This document shows, in pieces, positions 34,877-42,606 of a stretch of DNA of 64,000 bases. The DNA lies in contig NZ_QRDW01000005.1 of the NCBI RefSeq assembly GCF_003385955.1, positions 186,001 through 250,000 of the forward strand. The letters run 5' to 3'. Position 1 is the first letter of the stretch, and the number at the start of each line of letters is the position of its first letter. Below the pieces are notes generated by a model. That model made no database searches, had not been told where the DNA came from, and was given only the letters and a program-made list of their open reading frames with translations. The position numbers and the translations under genes were made by a program. Source of the DNA: Aestuariispira insulae. Its GTDB lineage: Bacteria > Pseudomonadota > Alphaproteobacteria > UBA8366 > Aestuariispiraceae.

Positions 34877-36340
34877 TCAATAGGGGGCTTCTACGTCACC
34901 CAGTTCCACATAAACGGATTTGATCTGGGTGTAATGTTCAATGGCGGCAAGGCTGTTTTCACGGCCGATACCGGACTGTTTATACCCGCCGAAAGGCATT
35001 TCGATCGGCGTGATATTGTAGTTGTTGATCCAGCATGTGCCGGCCTGCAACTGGGCTACGACCCGGTGACCACGCTGGATATCCTTAGTGAAGACACCGG
35101 CAGCCAAACCCATTTCGGTATCATTGGCGCGCTTTATGACTTCCTCTTCGGATGTGAAGGTTAGGACTGACATGACGGGGCCGAAAATTTCCTCTTCAAC
35201 AATTTTCATGCCTTCACGGCAGTCGGTGAAGATGGTCGGCTCCACGAAGGATCCTTTGTCACAGTCGTTTTCCAGATAACGGCCGCCCCCGGTCACCAAT
35301 GTGGCGCCTTCGGCTTTGCCGGCTTCGATGTAACCCAGGACTTTGTCCATGTGATCGGCGGAGATGAGCGAGCCCACATGGGTTTCAGGATCCATCGGAT
35401 CGCCAATCTTCATAGCTTTGGTCCGGCTGACCAGCTTGTCGAGGAAGGCGTCCTTGATGCTTTCCTCGACAAAGACGCGCGTCCCGTTGGAGCAGATCTC
35501 GCCCTGGGTATAGAAATTGGCCATCAAGGCTGCGGAAACCGCATTGTCGAGATTGGAATCGGCAAAGATGATCAGGGGCGATTTGCCGCCCAGCTCCAGG
35601 GTGACATGCTTGAGCGTCTCAGCCGCGCCCTGGATGATTTTCTTGCCCGTCGGCACAGAGCCGGTAAGCGAAACCTTTTCAATATCCTTATGCATGGTCA
35701 TGGCGGCACCGACCGGGCCGAACCCGTTGACCACGTTGAAGACACCCGCCGGCACACCGGCCTCGGTGTAAATCTCTGCCAGTTTGAGCGCGGTCAGCGG
35801 GGTCATTTCGGACGGTTTGTAAACCATGGCATTACCGCAGGCCAGCGCCGGCCCGGATTTCCAGCAGGCAATCTGGATCGGATAGTTCCAGGCACCGATA
35901 CCGGCACAGACACCCAGCGGCTCGCGCCGGGTGTAGGCAAAAGCACTGCCCAGGTCATAATGATCGCCATGGATGGAGGCGGCGACACCGGCGAAATATT
36001 CGATGCAATCGGCACCGGAAACAACATCAACACAATCCGCTTCCTGGATCGGCTTGCCGGTATCCAGGACTTCCAATTTTGCCAGTTCATCATTATGTTC
36101 GCGCAACAGGGCAACCGCCTTGTTCAGGATCCGTCCCCGTTCCGCGCCGGTCATGGCTGCCCAGATTTTCTGGCCTGCGCGTGCGCTTTCCACGGCCCGG
36201 TCTACATCGGCTTCACTGGCGATCTGTATCTCGCAAATGACCTCACCGGTCGCCGGATTGACGGTCTGGAACGTCTCGCCGGACGTGGCGTCGACATATT
36301 CACCACCGATATAAAGCTTTTGTACGGGTAACGTGGTCAT
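34877..36340 (-). CDS. betB: Betaine-aldehyde dehydrogenase
   Basis: 487-residue NAD-dependent aldehyde dehydrogenase that turns betaine aldehyde into glycine betaine. It has [41 protein letters not shown], the base Glu in [13 protein letters not shown] and the nucleophile Cys in [14 protein letters not shown]. The DCIEYFAG segment and the C-terminal [21 protein letters not shown] are typical of BetB. Betaine serves as osmoprotectant or methyl donor. It sits 6 bp after betI. Confidence 0.95.
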   Translation of the reverse strand: MTTLPVQKLYIGGEYVDATSGETFQTVNPATGEVICEIQIASEADVDRAVESARAGQKIWAAMTGAERGRILNKAVALLREHNDELAKLEVLDTGKPIQEADCVDVVSGADCIEYFAGVAASIHGDHYDLGSAFAYTRREPLGVCAGIGAWNYPIQIACWKSGPALACGNAMVYKPSEMTPLTALKLAEIYTEAGVPAGVFNVVNGFGPVGAAMTMHKDIEKVSLTGSVPTGKKIIQGAAETLKHVTLELGGKSPLIIFADSNLDNAVSAALMANFYTQGEICSNGTRVFVEESIKDAFLDKLVSRTKAMKIGDPMDPETHVGSLISADHMDKVLGYIEAGKAEGATLVTGGGRYLENDCDKGSFVEPTIFTDCREGMKIVEEEIFGPVMSVLTFTSEEEVIKRANDTEMGLAAGVFTKDIQRGHRVVAQLQAGTCWINNYNITPIEMPFGGYKQSGIGRENSLAAIEHYTQIKSVYVELGDVEAPY

Positions 36341-36346
36341 GGATAC

Positions 36347-36949
36347 TTAGTCTCTCTCTTTACGACGCTTGATCGCGTCCAACTGGGTATAGAAATAATC
36401 TCTGGTTAATTCCCGGGACTGGGCTGGGGTGGGCGTGCCGCCATTCACCGCACAGCTGACCCATAGGCCGTCCATGATGGAATCGATGCCAAAGGCAATC
36501 TTCCTCGCATCCTCTTCGGATACAAGCTGCCGGAGCGCGTGCCGAAGGCTGGAATGCAGCCTGGACTTGTTAATTTGCTGGAGACGGCGCAGACGTTTCG
36601 AATGGGGCACCTGGGCCCAGAAAGCAAGCCAGGCCGTTACGGGCGCGATGTCGAACAGGCGATCGGAAAAATTGGCGTCGATCACGGCCTCGACCCGTTC
36701 CTTGGGATCGGTACATTGCGACAGCCGATTAACGTTTTCTTCCCGCAGATCGGTCAGAAGCTTGCGCATGGTTGCTTCCAGCAGATCTTCTTTGCCGCCG
36801 AAATAATGGTGGATAATCCCGGTTGACACACCGGCACGGGCGCTGATTTGTTTGACGGTGGTGTCGCCAAAGCCCATTTCGTTAATGGACTCGATTGTTG
36901 CCTCGATCAATTGTCGACGCCGTATCGGTTCCATTCCTACTTTTGGCAT
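36347..36949 (-). CDS. betI: Choline-responsive repressor BetI
   Basis: 200-residue TetR-family repressor. The N-terminal helix-turn-helix is IEATIESINEMGFGDTTVKQISARAGVSTGIIHHYFGGKEDLLEAT (about 15-60). The C-terminal domain, DANFSDRLFDIAPVTAWLAFWAQVPHSKRLRRLQQINKSRLHSSL, matches BetI proteins that sense choline. It starts the betIBA operon and should repress it through the dyad upstream of its own start. Confidence 0.94.
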   Translation of the reverse strand: MPKVGMEPIRRRQLIEATIESINEMGFGDTTVKQISARAGVSTGIIHHYFGGKEDLLEATMRKLLTDLREENVNRLSQCTDPKERVEAVIDANFSDRLFDIAPVTAWLAFWAQVPHSKRLRRLQQINKSRLHSSLRHALRQLVSEEDARKIAFGIDSIMDGLWVSCAVNGGTPTPAQSRELTRDYFYTQLDAIKRRKERD

Positions 36950-36975
36950 TTGCGGCTCCCCTGTTATATCTGGCC

Positions 36976-37005
36976 AAAATAGGTTTTTTTTATTGAACGG
37001 TCAAT
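36976..37005 (-). promoter_or_regulatory. betIBA promoter with overlapping BetI-type operator
   Basis: On the minus strand TTGACC (37004-36999) and TATTTT (36981-36976) are 17 bp apart. The dyad ATTGA-ACGG-TCAAT (36992-37005) covers the -35 and resembles known BetI sites built on ATTGA/TCAAT arms. BetI bound here would block RNA polymerase until choline is present. Confidence 0.7.
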
Positions 37006-37081
37006 CAATAAAAAACCGCTCTAAGCCCCAATAAGAATTGAAGAAGAAATTATCAGACCGTCAGGCACACAATATTTTCCT

Positions 37082-37093
37082 TATTGATCAATA
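37082..37093. promoter_or_regulatory. Perfect 12-bp palindrome between betI and the GlpR-like gene
   Basis: TATTGATCAATA is fully symmetrical and shares ATTGA/TCAAT half-sites with the betI operator, but without the 4-bp spacer. It lies upstream of the rightward DeoR-family gene. A role is not established. Confidence 0.4.
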
Positions 37094-37102
37094 CTGTTTA
37101 TA

Positions 37103-37123
37103 GTTTCGAAACAAATTTCGAAA
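37103..37123 (+). promoter_or_regulatory. Paired TTTCGAAA sites before the GlpR-like gene
   Basis: TTTCGAAA occurs at 37104-37111 and again at 37116-37123, 12 bp apart; the first extends to the palindrome GTTTCGAAAC. They end 15 bp before the ATG and recall TTCG/CGAA half-sites of GlpR operators, so autoregulation is plausible. Confidence 0.5.
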
Positions 37124-37138
37124 AAAAACAGCAGGGCC

Positions 37139-37939
37139 ATGGCAAAGATCAATCAAAGACGGGAAGACATCCGTAAACTTGTCCAGCAAAGCGGTTATGT
37201 AACGATTGAGGCGTTGGCGAAGAAGTTCAATGTCACGCCCCAGACGATCCGGCGCGACATCAATGAAATGGCCAATGAAGGCACGTTGGAGCGCTATCAT
37301 GGCGGGGCTGGCTGGGCGACGAGCACGGAAAATCTGTCTTATGGCATGCGGCAAAAAATCGGCCATGAAGGCAAGCGCGAGATCGGCCAACTGGTAGCGC
37401 GCGATATTGATGACGGATCTTCTCTTTTCATCAATATCGGTACAACAACCGAACAGGTTGCCAAGGCGCTCAATGATCATCGGAACCTGCGCGTTATCAC
37501 CAACAATCTGAATGTGGCGACAATCTGCGCCACTAATCCTGAATTTGAGGTGATCATTGCGGGCGGTGTTGTGCGCGCCCGAGACCTCGGTGTTATCGGG
37601 GAGGCCACCATCGACTTCATGGACCAATTCAAGGTCGATGTTGGCATTATCGGCATTTCCGGTATCGATACCGATGGCAGTTTGCTGGATTTCGATTATC
37701 GGGAAGTGCGTGTCGCACAGGCGATCATCCGGAACTCCCGACGGGTCATTTTATGCGCTGACCGGTCAAAATTCGGCCGGCGTGCCATGGTGCGGTTGGG
37801 GCATCTCAGTGACATCAACATCCTCTATACCGATGCCCTTCCGGAGGGAAACTGGCGACGCATGCTCGATGACGCCGGGGTTGAACTGCGTGAAGCGGTC
37901 CGGGAGATCGGGTTGGAGAACGACCTGGAATTGGAATAA
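37139..37939 (+). CDS. DeoR-family transcriptional regulator, GlpR-like
   Basis: 266 residues. The N-terminal winged helix is INQRREDIRKLVQQSGYVTIEALAKKFNVTPQTIRRDINEMANEGTLERYHGGA (4-57). The C-terminal sugar-phosphate sensor domain has LFINIGTTTEQVAKAL, VITNNLNVA, VIIAGGVVRARDLGVIGEATIDFM and ILCADRSKFGR. It looks like GlpR, a repressor relieved by glycerol 3-phosphate, but no glp genes are adjacent, so the effector is inferred. Its likely operators are just upstream. It is convergent with the YbhN-like gene. Confidence 0.88.
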   Translation: MAKINQRREDIRKLVQQSGYVTIEALAKKFNVTPQTIRRDINEMANEGTLERYHGGAGWATSTENLSYGMRQKIGHEGKREIGQLVARDIDDGSSLFINIGTTTEQVAKALNDHRNLRVITNNLNVATICATNPEFEVIIAGGVVRARDLGVIGEATIDFMDQFKVDVGIIGISGIDTDGSLLDFDYREVRVAQAIIRNSRRVILCADRSKFGRRAMVRLGHLSDINILYTDALPEGNWRRMLDDAGVELREAVREIGLENDLELE

Positions 37940-37945
37940 GGGAGG

Positions 37946-38905
37946 TTAATCTGTGGCCGGATTGCCACTGCTGCCATCTGGGCGGGCCGGCAGTTTGTAC
38001 CAGCAGAAAGCCCCCACCAGGGACGGAATGATCGACAGGACACCGACCTGGACGGAAATGGCCAGGGCCTGGGGTTCATCCATGCCAATTAAACCGAAAA
38101 CCACCACGGATGCCGCTTCGCGCACGCCCCAGCCATTAAAGGAAATTGGCAGGGCGGAAACCATCATGACGGTTGGCAGCAATAGCAGGAATTTCCAGGG
38201 TTGCAGTTCAGGAGCCAGATGACTGGCCACCAGAATGTAGACACAGATGGTGAGCAAAGGTGCCAGCAGGCTGATCAAAGAGATATGCAGCAATGCGGGC
38301 AGGCTGAGTGTCGGGATTACGTTGAAAATCCGGGCCATGCCGCTGAGATAGCGCTGACCTTTACGCCACAGGATAACCCCCAGAACCAGGCCGACAAGAA
38401 TCACAGCGATGATCCATTGCTGATAGAAGATGGCAGTGCTTTCCGGATGGGTAATGAAGATATACCCGATGGAGATGGTGCACAGCAGCGCCAGCGCCAG
38501 CAGGGCAAAAACTTTGTCGAGAATAACACTTTCCAAAATTTTGACCGGAGAGGCGGCCTTTACCAGTAAGATAAGTTTCCCAACTCCGGTGCCGACACTG
38601 CTGGGCAGGAAGAGCGAAGCAAACAGCGAGGCCAACTGGACACGGAAAACGGTCACAAGTGGGAAATGGATACTGTAATTCTTCAGGATCAAATCCCAAC
38701 GCAGAGCCGTCGCCGCGGCTTGGAACATGGTCAGGGCAAAGGCGCCGACAATGGTCGACCAATGGATTTTGGTGACTTTTTCGTAAAAATCATCATTGGC
38801 CAGAAACCAGATGAGCAAGGCCATTGAGGCAATGGAGAACAGAGCCTGAAGGCCGATCCGCAATATTTTGGATCTTTTTCTTTGTGTGTCAGCGAATGAA
38901 GTCAC
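37946..38905 (-). CDS. YbhN/AglD-like membrane protein (UPF0104)
   Basis: 319-residue integral membrane protein of the lysylphosphatidylglycerol-synthase transmembrane family, with about eight helices. Key segments are FQAAATALRWDLILKNY, LASLFASLFLPSSVGTGVGKLILL and LPTVMMVSALPISFNGWGVREAASVVVFGLIG. There is no transferase domain, so it is the stand-alone flippase-like part, of unknown substrate. The start is GTG 38905. Confidence 0.83.
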   Translation of the reverse strand: MTSFADTQRKRSKILRIGLQALFSIASMALLIWFLANDDFYEKVTKIHWSTIVGAFALTMFQAAATALRWDLILKNYSIHFPLVTVFRVQLASLFASLFLPSSVGTGVGKLILLVKAASPVKILESVILDKVFALLALALLCTISIGYIFITHPESTAIFYQQWIIAVILVGLVLGVILWRKGQRYLSGMARIFNVIPTLSLPALLHISLISLLAPLLTICVYILVASHLAPELQPWKFLLLLPTVMMVSALPISFNGWGVREAASVVVFGLIGMDEPQALAISVQVGVLSIIPSLVGAFCWYKLPARPDGSSGNPATD

Positions 38906-39033
38906 GTAACCAGATTTCCGTGATGATGCCGAAGCATTAGGGTCAGGCTGTTGTCCCTTATCTCAGCGTCGTTAAAGATGCATGTGCGCAAAGTCAAGTA
39001 CACTGAGGTAAGCTGAAAACAGCCTGAAGCCAA

Positions 39034-40863
39034 TTATTCCACCGTCACAGATTTTGCCAAATTGCGGGGCTGGTCAACATCCGTGCCTTTCAGGACAGCT
39101 GTATGATAACTCAACAACTGCACCGGAATGGTATAAAGGATCGGCGCGACAAAAGGATCCACCTTGGGAAGCTCGATGGTTGCCATCGGGTTCGAGTGGC
39201 GTTTCATCTTCTCGATGCCTTCCTTGTCGGAAATGAAGATGACCTTGGCACCACGCGCTATTGCTTCCTGGACGTTGGACGCCGTTTTTTCATAAAGCTC
39301 GTCGCTGGGGGCGATAACCACCACGGGCACATCCTCATCCAGCAGGGCGATCGGACCATGCTTCATTTCGCCTGACGCATAGCCTTCCGCATGGATGTAG
39401 GAAATCTCCTTCAGCTTCAATGCCCCTTCCAGGGCAATCGGGAAACTGGGGCCGCGGCCCAGATAGAGAACATCGCGTGCTTCGGCCACTTTTTGGGCGA
39501 TTTCGGCGATATGATCATCATGGTTGAGAATCTCCGCCACCCGGCCCGGCACTTCGGCAAGTGCGCTTGCCAGCTGAGCCTCGCGTTCCCGGGTCAAATG
39601 GCCCCGGGCCTTGGCCATGCCTATGGCAAAGCATGCCAACACGGTCAACTGGGTGGTGAATGCCTTGGTGGAAGCAACGCCGATCTCAGGACCCGCATGG
39701 GTCATCAGCACAGCGTCACTTTCGCGGTCCATGGTGCTTTCGGGCATGTTTAGAACGGAAAGAATATGCTGGCCTTCCCGTTTGCACAGGCGCAGCGCTT
39801 CAAGGGTGTCCATGGTTTCACCTGATTGGCTGACAAACATGGCAAGGCCGTCTTTCGGCAGCGGCGGGTTGCGATAACGGAATTCAGAGGCCATATCCAC
39901 CTCCACCGGTACCCTGGCCAATTGTTCCAGCCAGTATTTGGTGACCATGCCCGCATAAAAGGCGGTGCCGCAGGCATTGATGGTGACCTTGGGTACATCT
40001 TTCAGATCAACCGGCAGGTCCGGCAGCGTGATGGTTTGCTGGGCCGGATGCAGCATGGTGGAAAGGGTGTCGCCGATCACGGTTGGCTGTTCGTAAATCT
40101 CTTTGAGCATGAAATGGCGGTAATTGCCCTTGCCGATCACGGCACCGCTCACCGCGGTCTGGACCACTGGGCGGTCGACAACATTGCCTGCGGTGTCCAT
40201 GACCTTGGCGCCCTCACGGGTCAGTACGGCCCAATCGCCTTCTTCCATATAGCAAATCTTGCGGGTCAACGGGGCCAGGGCCATGGCGTCCGATCCGAAA
40301 TACATCTCACCTTCGCCATAACCGATGGCCAGCGGGCTGCCGCGCCGGGCGCCGATCATCAAGTCATGCTGACCGCGGAAGATCATCACAAAGGCAAATG
40401 CGCCTTCGACCTTTGGCAGCATTTTGGCGACGGCTTCTTCCGGCGAGAGGCCCTCATCCAGGTAGGCATGAACCAGATGGGCAACCACTTCGGTATCTGT
40501 GTCGGAATCGAAAGTCCGGCCTTTCTTGGCCAATTCGTCCCGCAATTCCTGGAAGTTTTCGATGATGCCGTTATGGACGATCGCGGTTTCGTCGGTCATA
40601 TGCGGATGGGCGTTGTTTTCCGACGGCACCCCATGGGTTGCCCAGCGGGTATGACCGATCCCGGTGATGCCGGCCAATGGGCTGTCGCTCAGCACATTTT
40701 CCAGATTGACCAGCTTGCCTTCAGCCCGGCGGCGGTCGATGCCGCTGTCCACCAGGGTGGCGATGCCGGCAGAGTCATAACCGCGATATTCCAACCGCTT
40801 CAGCCCGTCCACCAGTCGGTCGGAAACATCCTGGATGCCAATGATGCCAATAATGCCGCACAT
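39034..40863 (-). CDS. glmS: Glutamine-fructose-6-phosphate aminotransferase
   Basis: 609-residue GlmS, normal length. The N-terminal glutaminase starts MCGIIGIIG with Cys2 as nucleophile and has GIGHTRWATHG and AIVHNGIIENF. Two SIS sugar-isomerase domains follow (for example SQSGETMDTLEAL and LGRGPSFPIALEGALKLKEISYIHAEGYASGEMKHGPIAL), and the end is KSVTVE. It makes glucosamine 6-phosphate for peptidoglycan and amino-sugar polysaccharides. It lies 64 bp after the glmU stop with AAGGGG before its ATG, so a glmU-glmS operon is likely. Confidence 0.96.
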   Translation of the reverse strand: MCGIIGIIGIQDVSDRLVDGLKRLEYRGYDSAGIATLVDSGIDRRRAEGKLVNLENVLSDSPLAGITGIGHTRWATHGVPSENNAHPHMTDETAIVHNGIIENFQELRDELAKKGRTFDSDTDTEVVAHLVHAYLDEGLSPEEAVAKMLPKVEGAFAFVMIFRGQHDLMIGARRGSPLAIGYGEGEMYFGSDAMALAPLTRKICYMEEGDWAVLTREGAKVMDTAGNVVDRPVVQTAVSGAVIGKGNYRHFMLKEIYEQPTVIGDTLSTMLHPAQQTITLPDLPVDLKDVPKVTINACGTAFYAGMVTKYWLEQLARVPVEVDMASEFRYRNPPLPKDGLAMFVSQSGETMDTLEALRLCKREGQHILSVLNMPESTMDRESDAVLMTHAGPEIGVASTKAFTTQLTVLACFAIGMAKARGHLTREREAQLASALAEVPGRVAEILNHDDHIAEIAQKVAEARDVLYLGRGPSFPIALEGALKLKEISYIHAEGYASGEMKHGPIALLDEDVPVVVIAPSDELYEKTASNVQEAIARGAKVIFISDKEGIEKMKRHSNPMATIELPKVDPFVAPILYTIPVQLLSYHTAVLKGTDVDQPRNLAKSVTVE

Positions 40864-40927
40864 ATTGTTTTTCCCCTTGGGCGGGACGCCCGATCTATGA
40901 GTTCTTAATCAATCGTATGGTTGCAGG

Positions 40928-42277
40928 TCAGGACTGGGCGTCCCGGAGGGCCTTCTTCGCGGCCCGGTATTCGGTGGCGGCACCCGGCCGCATTTTTTGT
41001 TCCCCGCGCTCGACCGCAATGGCATCGGGAGACACATCGCGGGTGATGACGCTGCCGGCGCCGGTGATCGCGCCGTCGCCGATCGATACCGGTGCCACCA
41101 AAGAGGTGTTGGAGCCGATAAAGGCCGCTTCGCCGACCCAAGTCTTGGATTTTAGGAAACCGTCATAGTTACAGGTGATGGTGCCGGCGCCGATATTGGC
41201 ACGCGCGCCGATCTCCGCATCCCCCAAATAGCTGAGATGGTTGGCTTTCGCGCCATCGCCAAGGGTGCATTTCTTGGTTTCGACAAAGTTGCCCACACGA
41301 GCACCTTTACCGATCACACTGCCTTCACGCAGGCGGGCGTAGGGGCCGATATCTGCACCATCGCCAACCTGGGCCCCTTCCAGATGGGAAAATGCCTTGA
41401 TGGTGACATTGTTGCCCACGGTGACATTGGGGCCAAACACCACATGGGGTTCGATGATGACATCGGTACCAAGCTGGGTGTCATAGGCAAAAAACACACT
41501 TTCCGGCGAGGTCAGGGTCACGCCGTTATCCATGGCCTCAAGGCGGCGTTTATCCTGCCAGATTTTTTCTGCACGGGCCAAATCCGCACGGCTGTTCACG
41601 CCCAGCAATTCGTCTTCTGATGCCTTGATAACGGAGCATTTGTGACCGGCTTCAACGCAAAGGCTGACAATATCCGTTAGATAATATTCACCCTTGGCAT
41701 TGTCATTGGTGATCGCATTGAGCAGGGGCAAGGCGGTGGCGGCATCCAATGCCATGAAACCGGAATTGCACAGGCCGATCCGGAGCTGGTCTTGCGTGCA
41801 TTCTTTATGTTCGACAATGGCCGTGAGGTTGTCGGCGTCATCCAGCACAAGGCGGCCATAGCCGGTCGGGTCAGCGGGTTCAAAGCCGAGCACAACGGCG
41901 GAAGCGCCCGCTTCACGTGCGGCGACCATATTTGCGAGGGTTTCGGCGGTAATGAATGGACTGTCGCCGAACAGCACAATGACGGTTCCCTGGTCAAAGC
42001 CTTTCAGACTTGGCACGGCGGCTTTCAACGCGTCTGCGGTACCAGACTGGCCATGCTGGATAGCGGTGTCGAATGGTGCGACTTCCGCCGCCACATTGTC
42101 CATGCCGGGGCCGACCACGACGACGGTGCGTTCGGGCTTGAGAACTGAAGCCGCATCCAAGGCATGGGAAATCATCGTTCGTCCGGCAATTTTATGTAGA
42201 ACTTTCGGCAGGGCGGATTTCATCCTTGTGCCTTTGCCCGCACCCAAAACAACCACAGCCCGCGGTTCACCAGTCAT
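40928..42277 (-). CDS. glmU: Bifunctional GlmU (GlcN-1-P acetyltransferase / GlcNAc-1-P uridyltransferase)
   Basis: 449 residues. The N-terminal pyrophosphorylase has VVLGAGKGTRMKSALPKVLHKIAG. The C-terminal left-handed beta-helix acetyltransferase runs from about residue 250 with hexapeptides (VIGKGARVGNFVETKKCTLGDGAKANHLSYLGDAEIG, NIGAGTITCNYDGF). It produces UDP-GlcNAc in the cytosol. ATG 42277 is chosen because the family begins immediately before the nucleotide-binding loop; the frame stays open to 42349 but that 24-residue extension is unlike the family. Confidence 0.95.
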   Translation of the reverse strand: MTGEPRAVVVLGAGKGTRMKSALPKVLHKIAGRTMISHALDAASVLKPERTVVVVGPGMDNVAAEVAPFDTAIQHGQSGTADALKAAVPSLKGFDQGTVIVLFGDSPFITAETLANMVAAREAGASAVVLGFEPADPTGYGRLVLDDADNLTAIVEHKECTQDQLRIGLCNSGFMALDAATALPLLNAITNDNAKGEYYLTDIVSLCVEAGHKCSVIKASEDELLGVNSRADLARAEKIWQDKRRLEAMDNGVTLTSPESVFFAYDTQLGTDVIIEPHVVFGPNVTVGNNVTIKAFSHLEGAQVGDGADIGPYARLREGSVIGKGARVGNFVETKKCTLGDGAKANHLSYLGDAEIGARANIGAGTITCNYDGFLKSKTWVGEAAFIGSNTSLVAPVSIGDGAITGAGSVITRDVSPDAIAVERGEQKMRPGAATEYRAAKKALRDAQS

Positions 42278-42606
42278 TTTTATCACACTTTCTCTAAGAT
42301 CTTCGTCATGCTGCCCTTCCGGGGAGGCAAACTGCCATATCCTGGCCATTCCGCCAAGTCACATCGCATTTCAAATAAATGCACTTTGTTTCAGTTTATT
42401 AAAAACCCCGAAAGGCTGTATTCCTTCGCTGCAGTTCGCCATTGACCTTCCGGCGGAAAAAAAGAAAACAAGAGGCAATGGGTTCATAGATTAATTTTTA
42501 GAAAAATTGAAGCTATTCTGGTGCAGGCTCCATAACATTGTATAGTTGAGGCTGCTAATGTTATGTGCGTTGGTACACTGGATGATGATTCCGTGAGGGT
42601 GGGTTA
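42278..42606. other. Intergenic region between glmU and the type I secretion genes
   Basis: 329 bp divergent promoter region. No convincing reading frame was found. It holds the inverted repeat at 42531-42565 described separately and AT-rich sequence before it. No matched -35/-10 pair was found for either gene. Confidence 0.5.
42531..42565. promoter_or_regulatory. Spaced 9-bp inverted repeat upstream of the type I secretion operon
   Basis: CATAACATT (42531-42539) and AATGTTATG (42557-42565) are perfect inverse copies with 17 bp between. TATAGT at 42541 lies inside the spacer and could be a -10 box, although no good -35 is seen at the right distance. A repressor or activator site 40 bp before the ATG is the likely role. 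Confidence 0.5.

Noticed and set aside
35351-36331. 326-residue open frame on the plus strand
   Set aside because: Antisense shadow of betB.
39826-40908. 360-residue open frame on the plus strand
   Set aside because: It is the antisense of glmS, a clear full-length gene.
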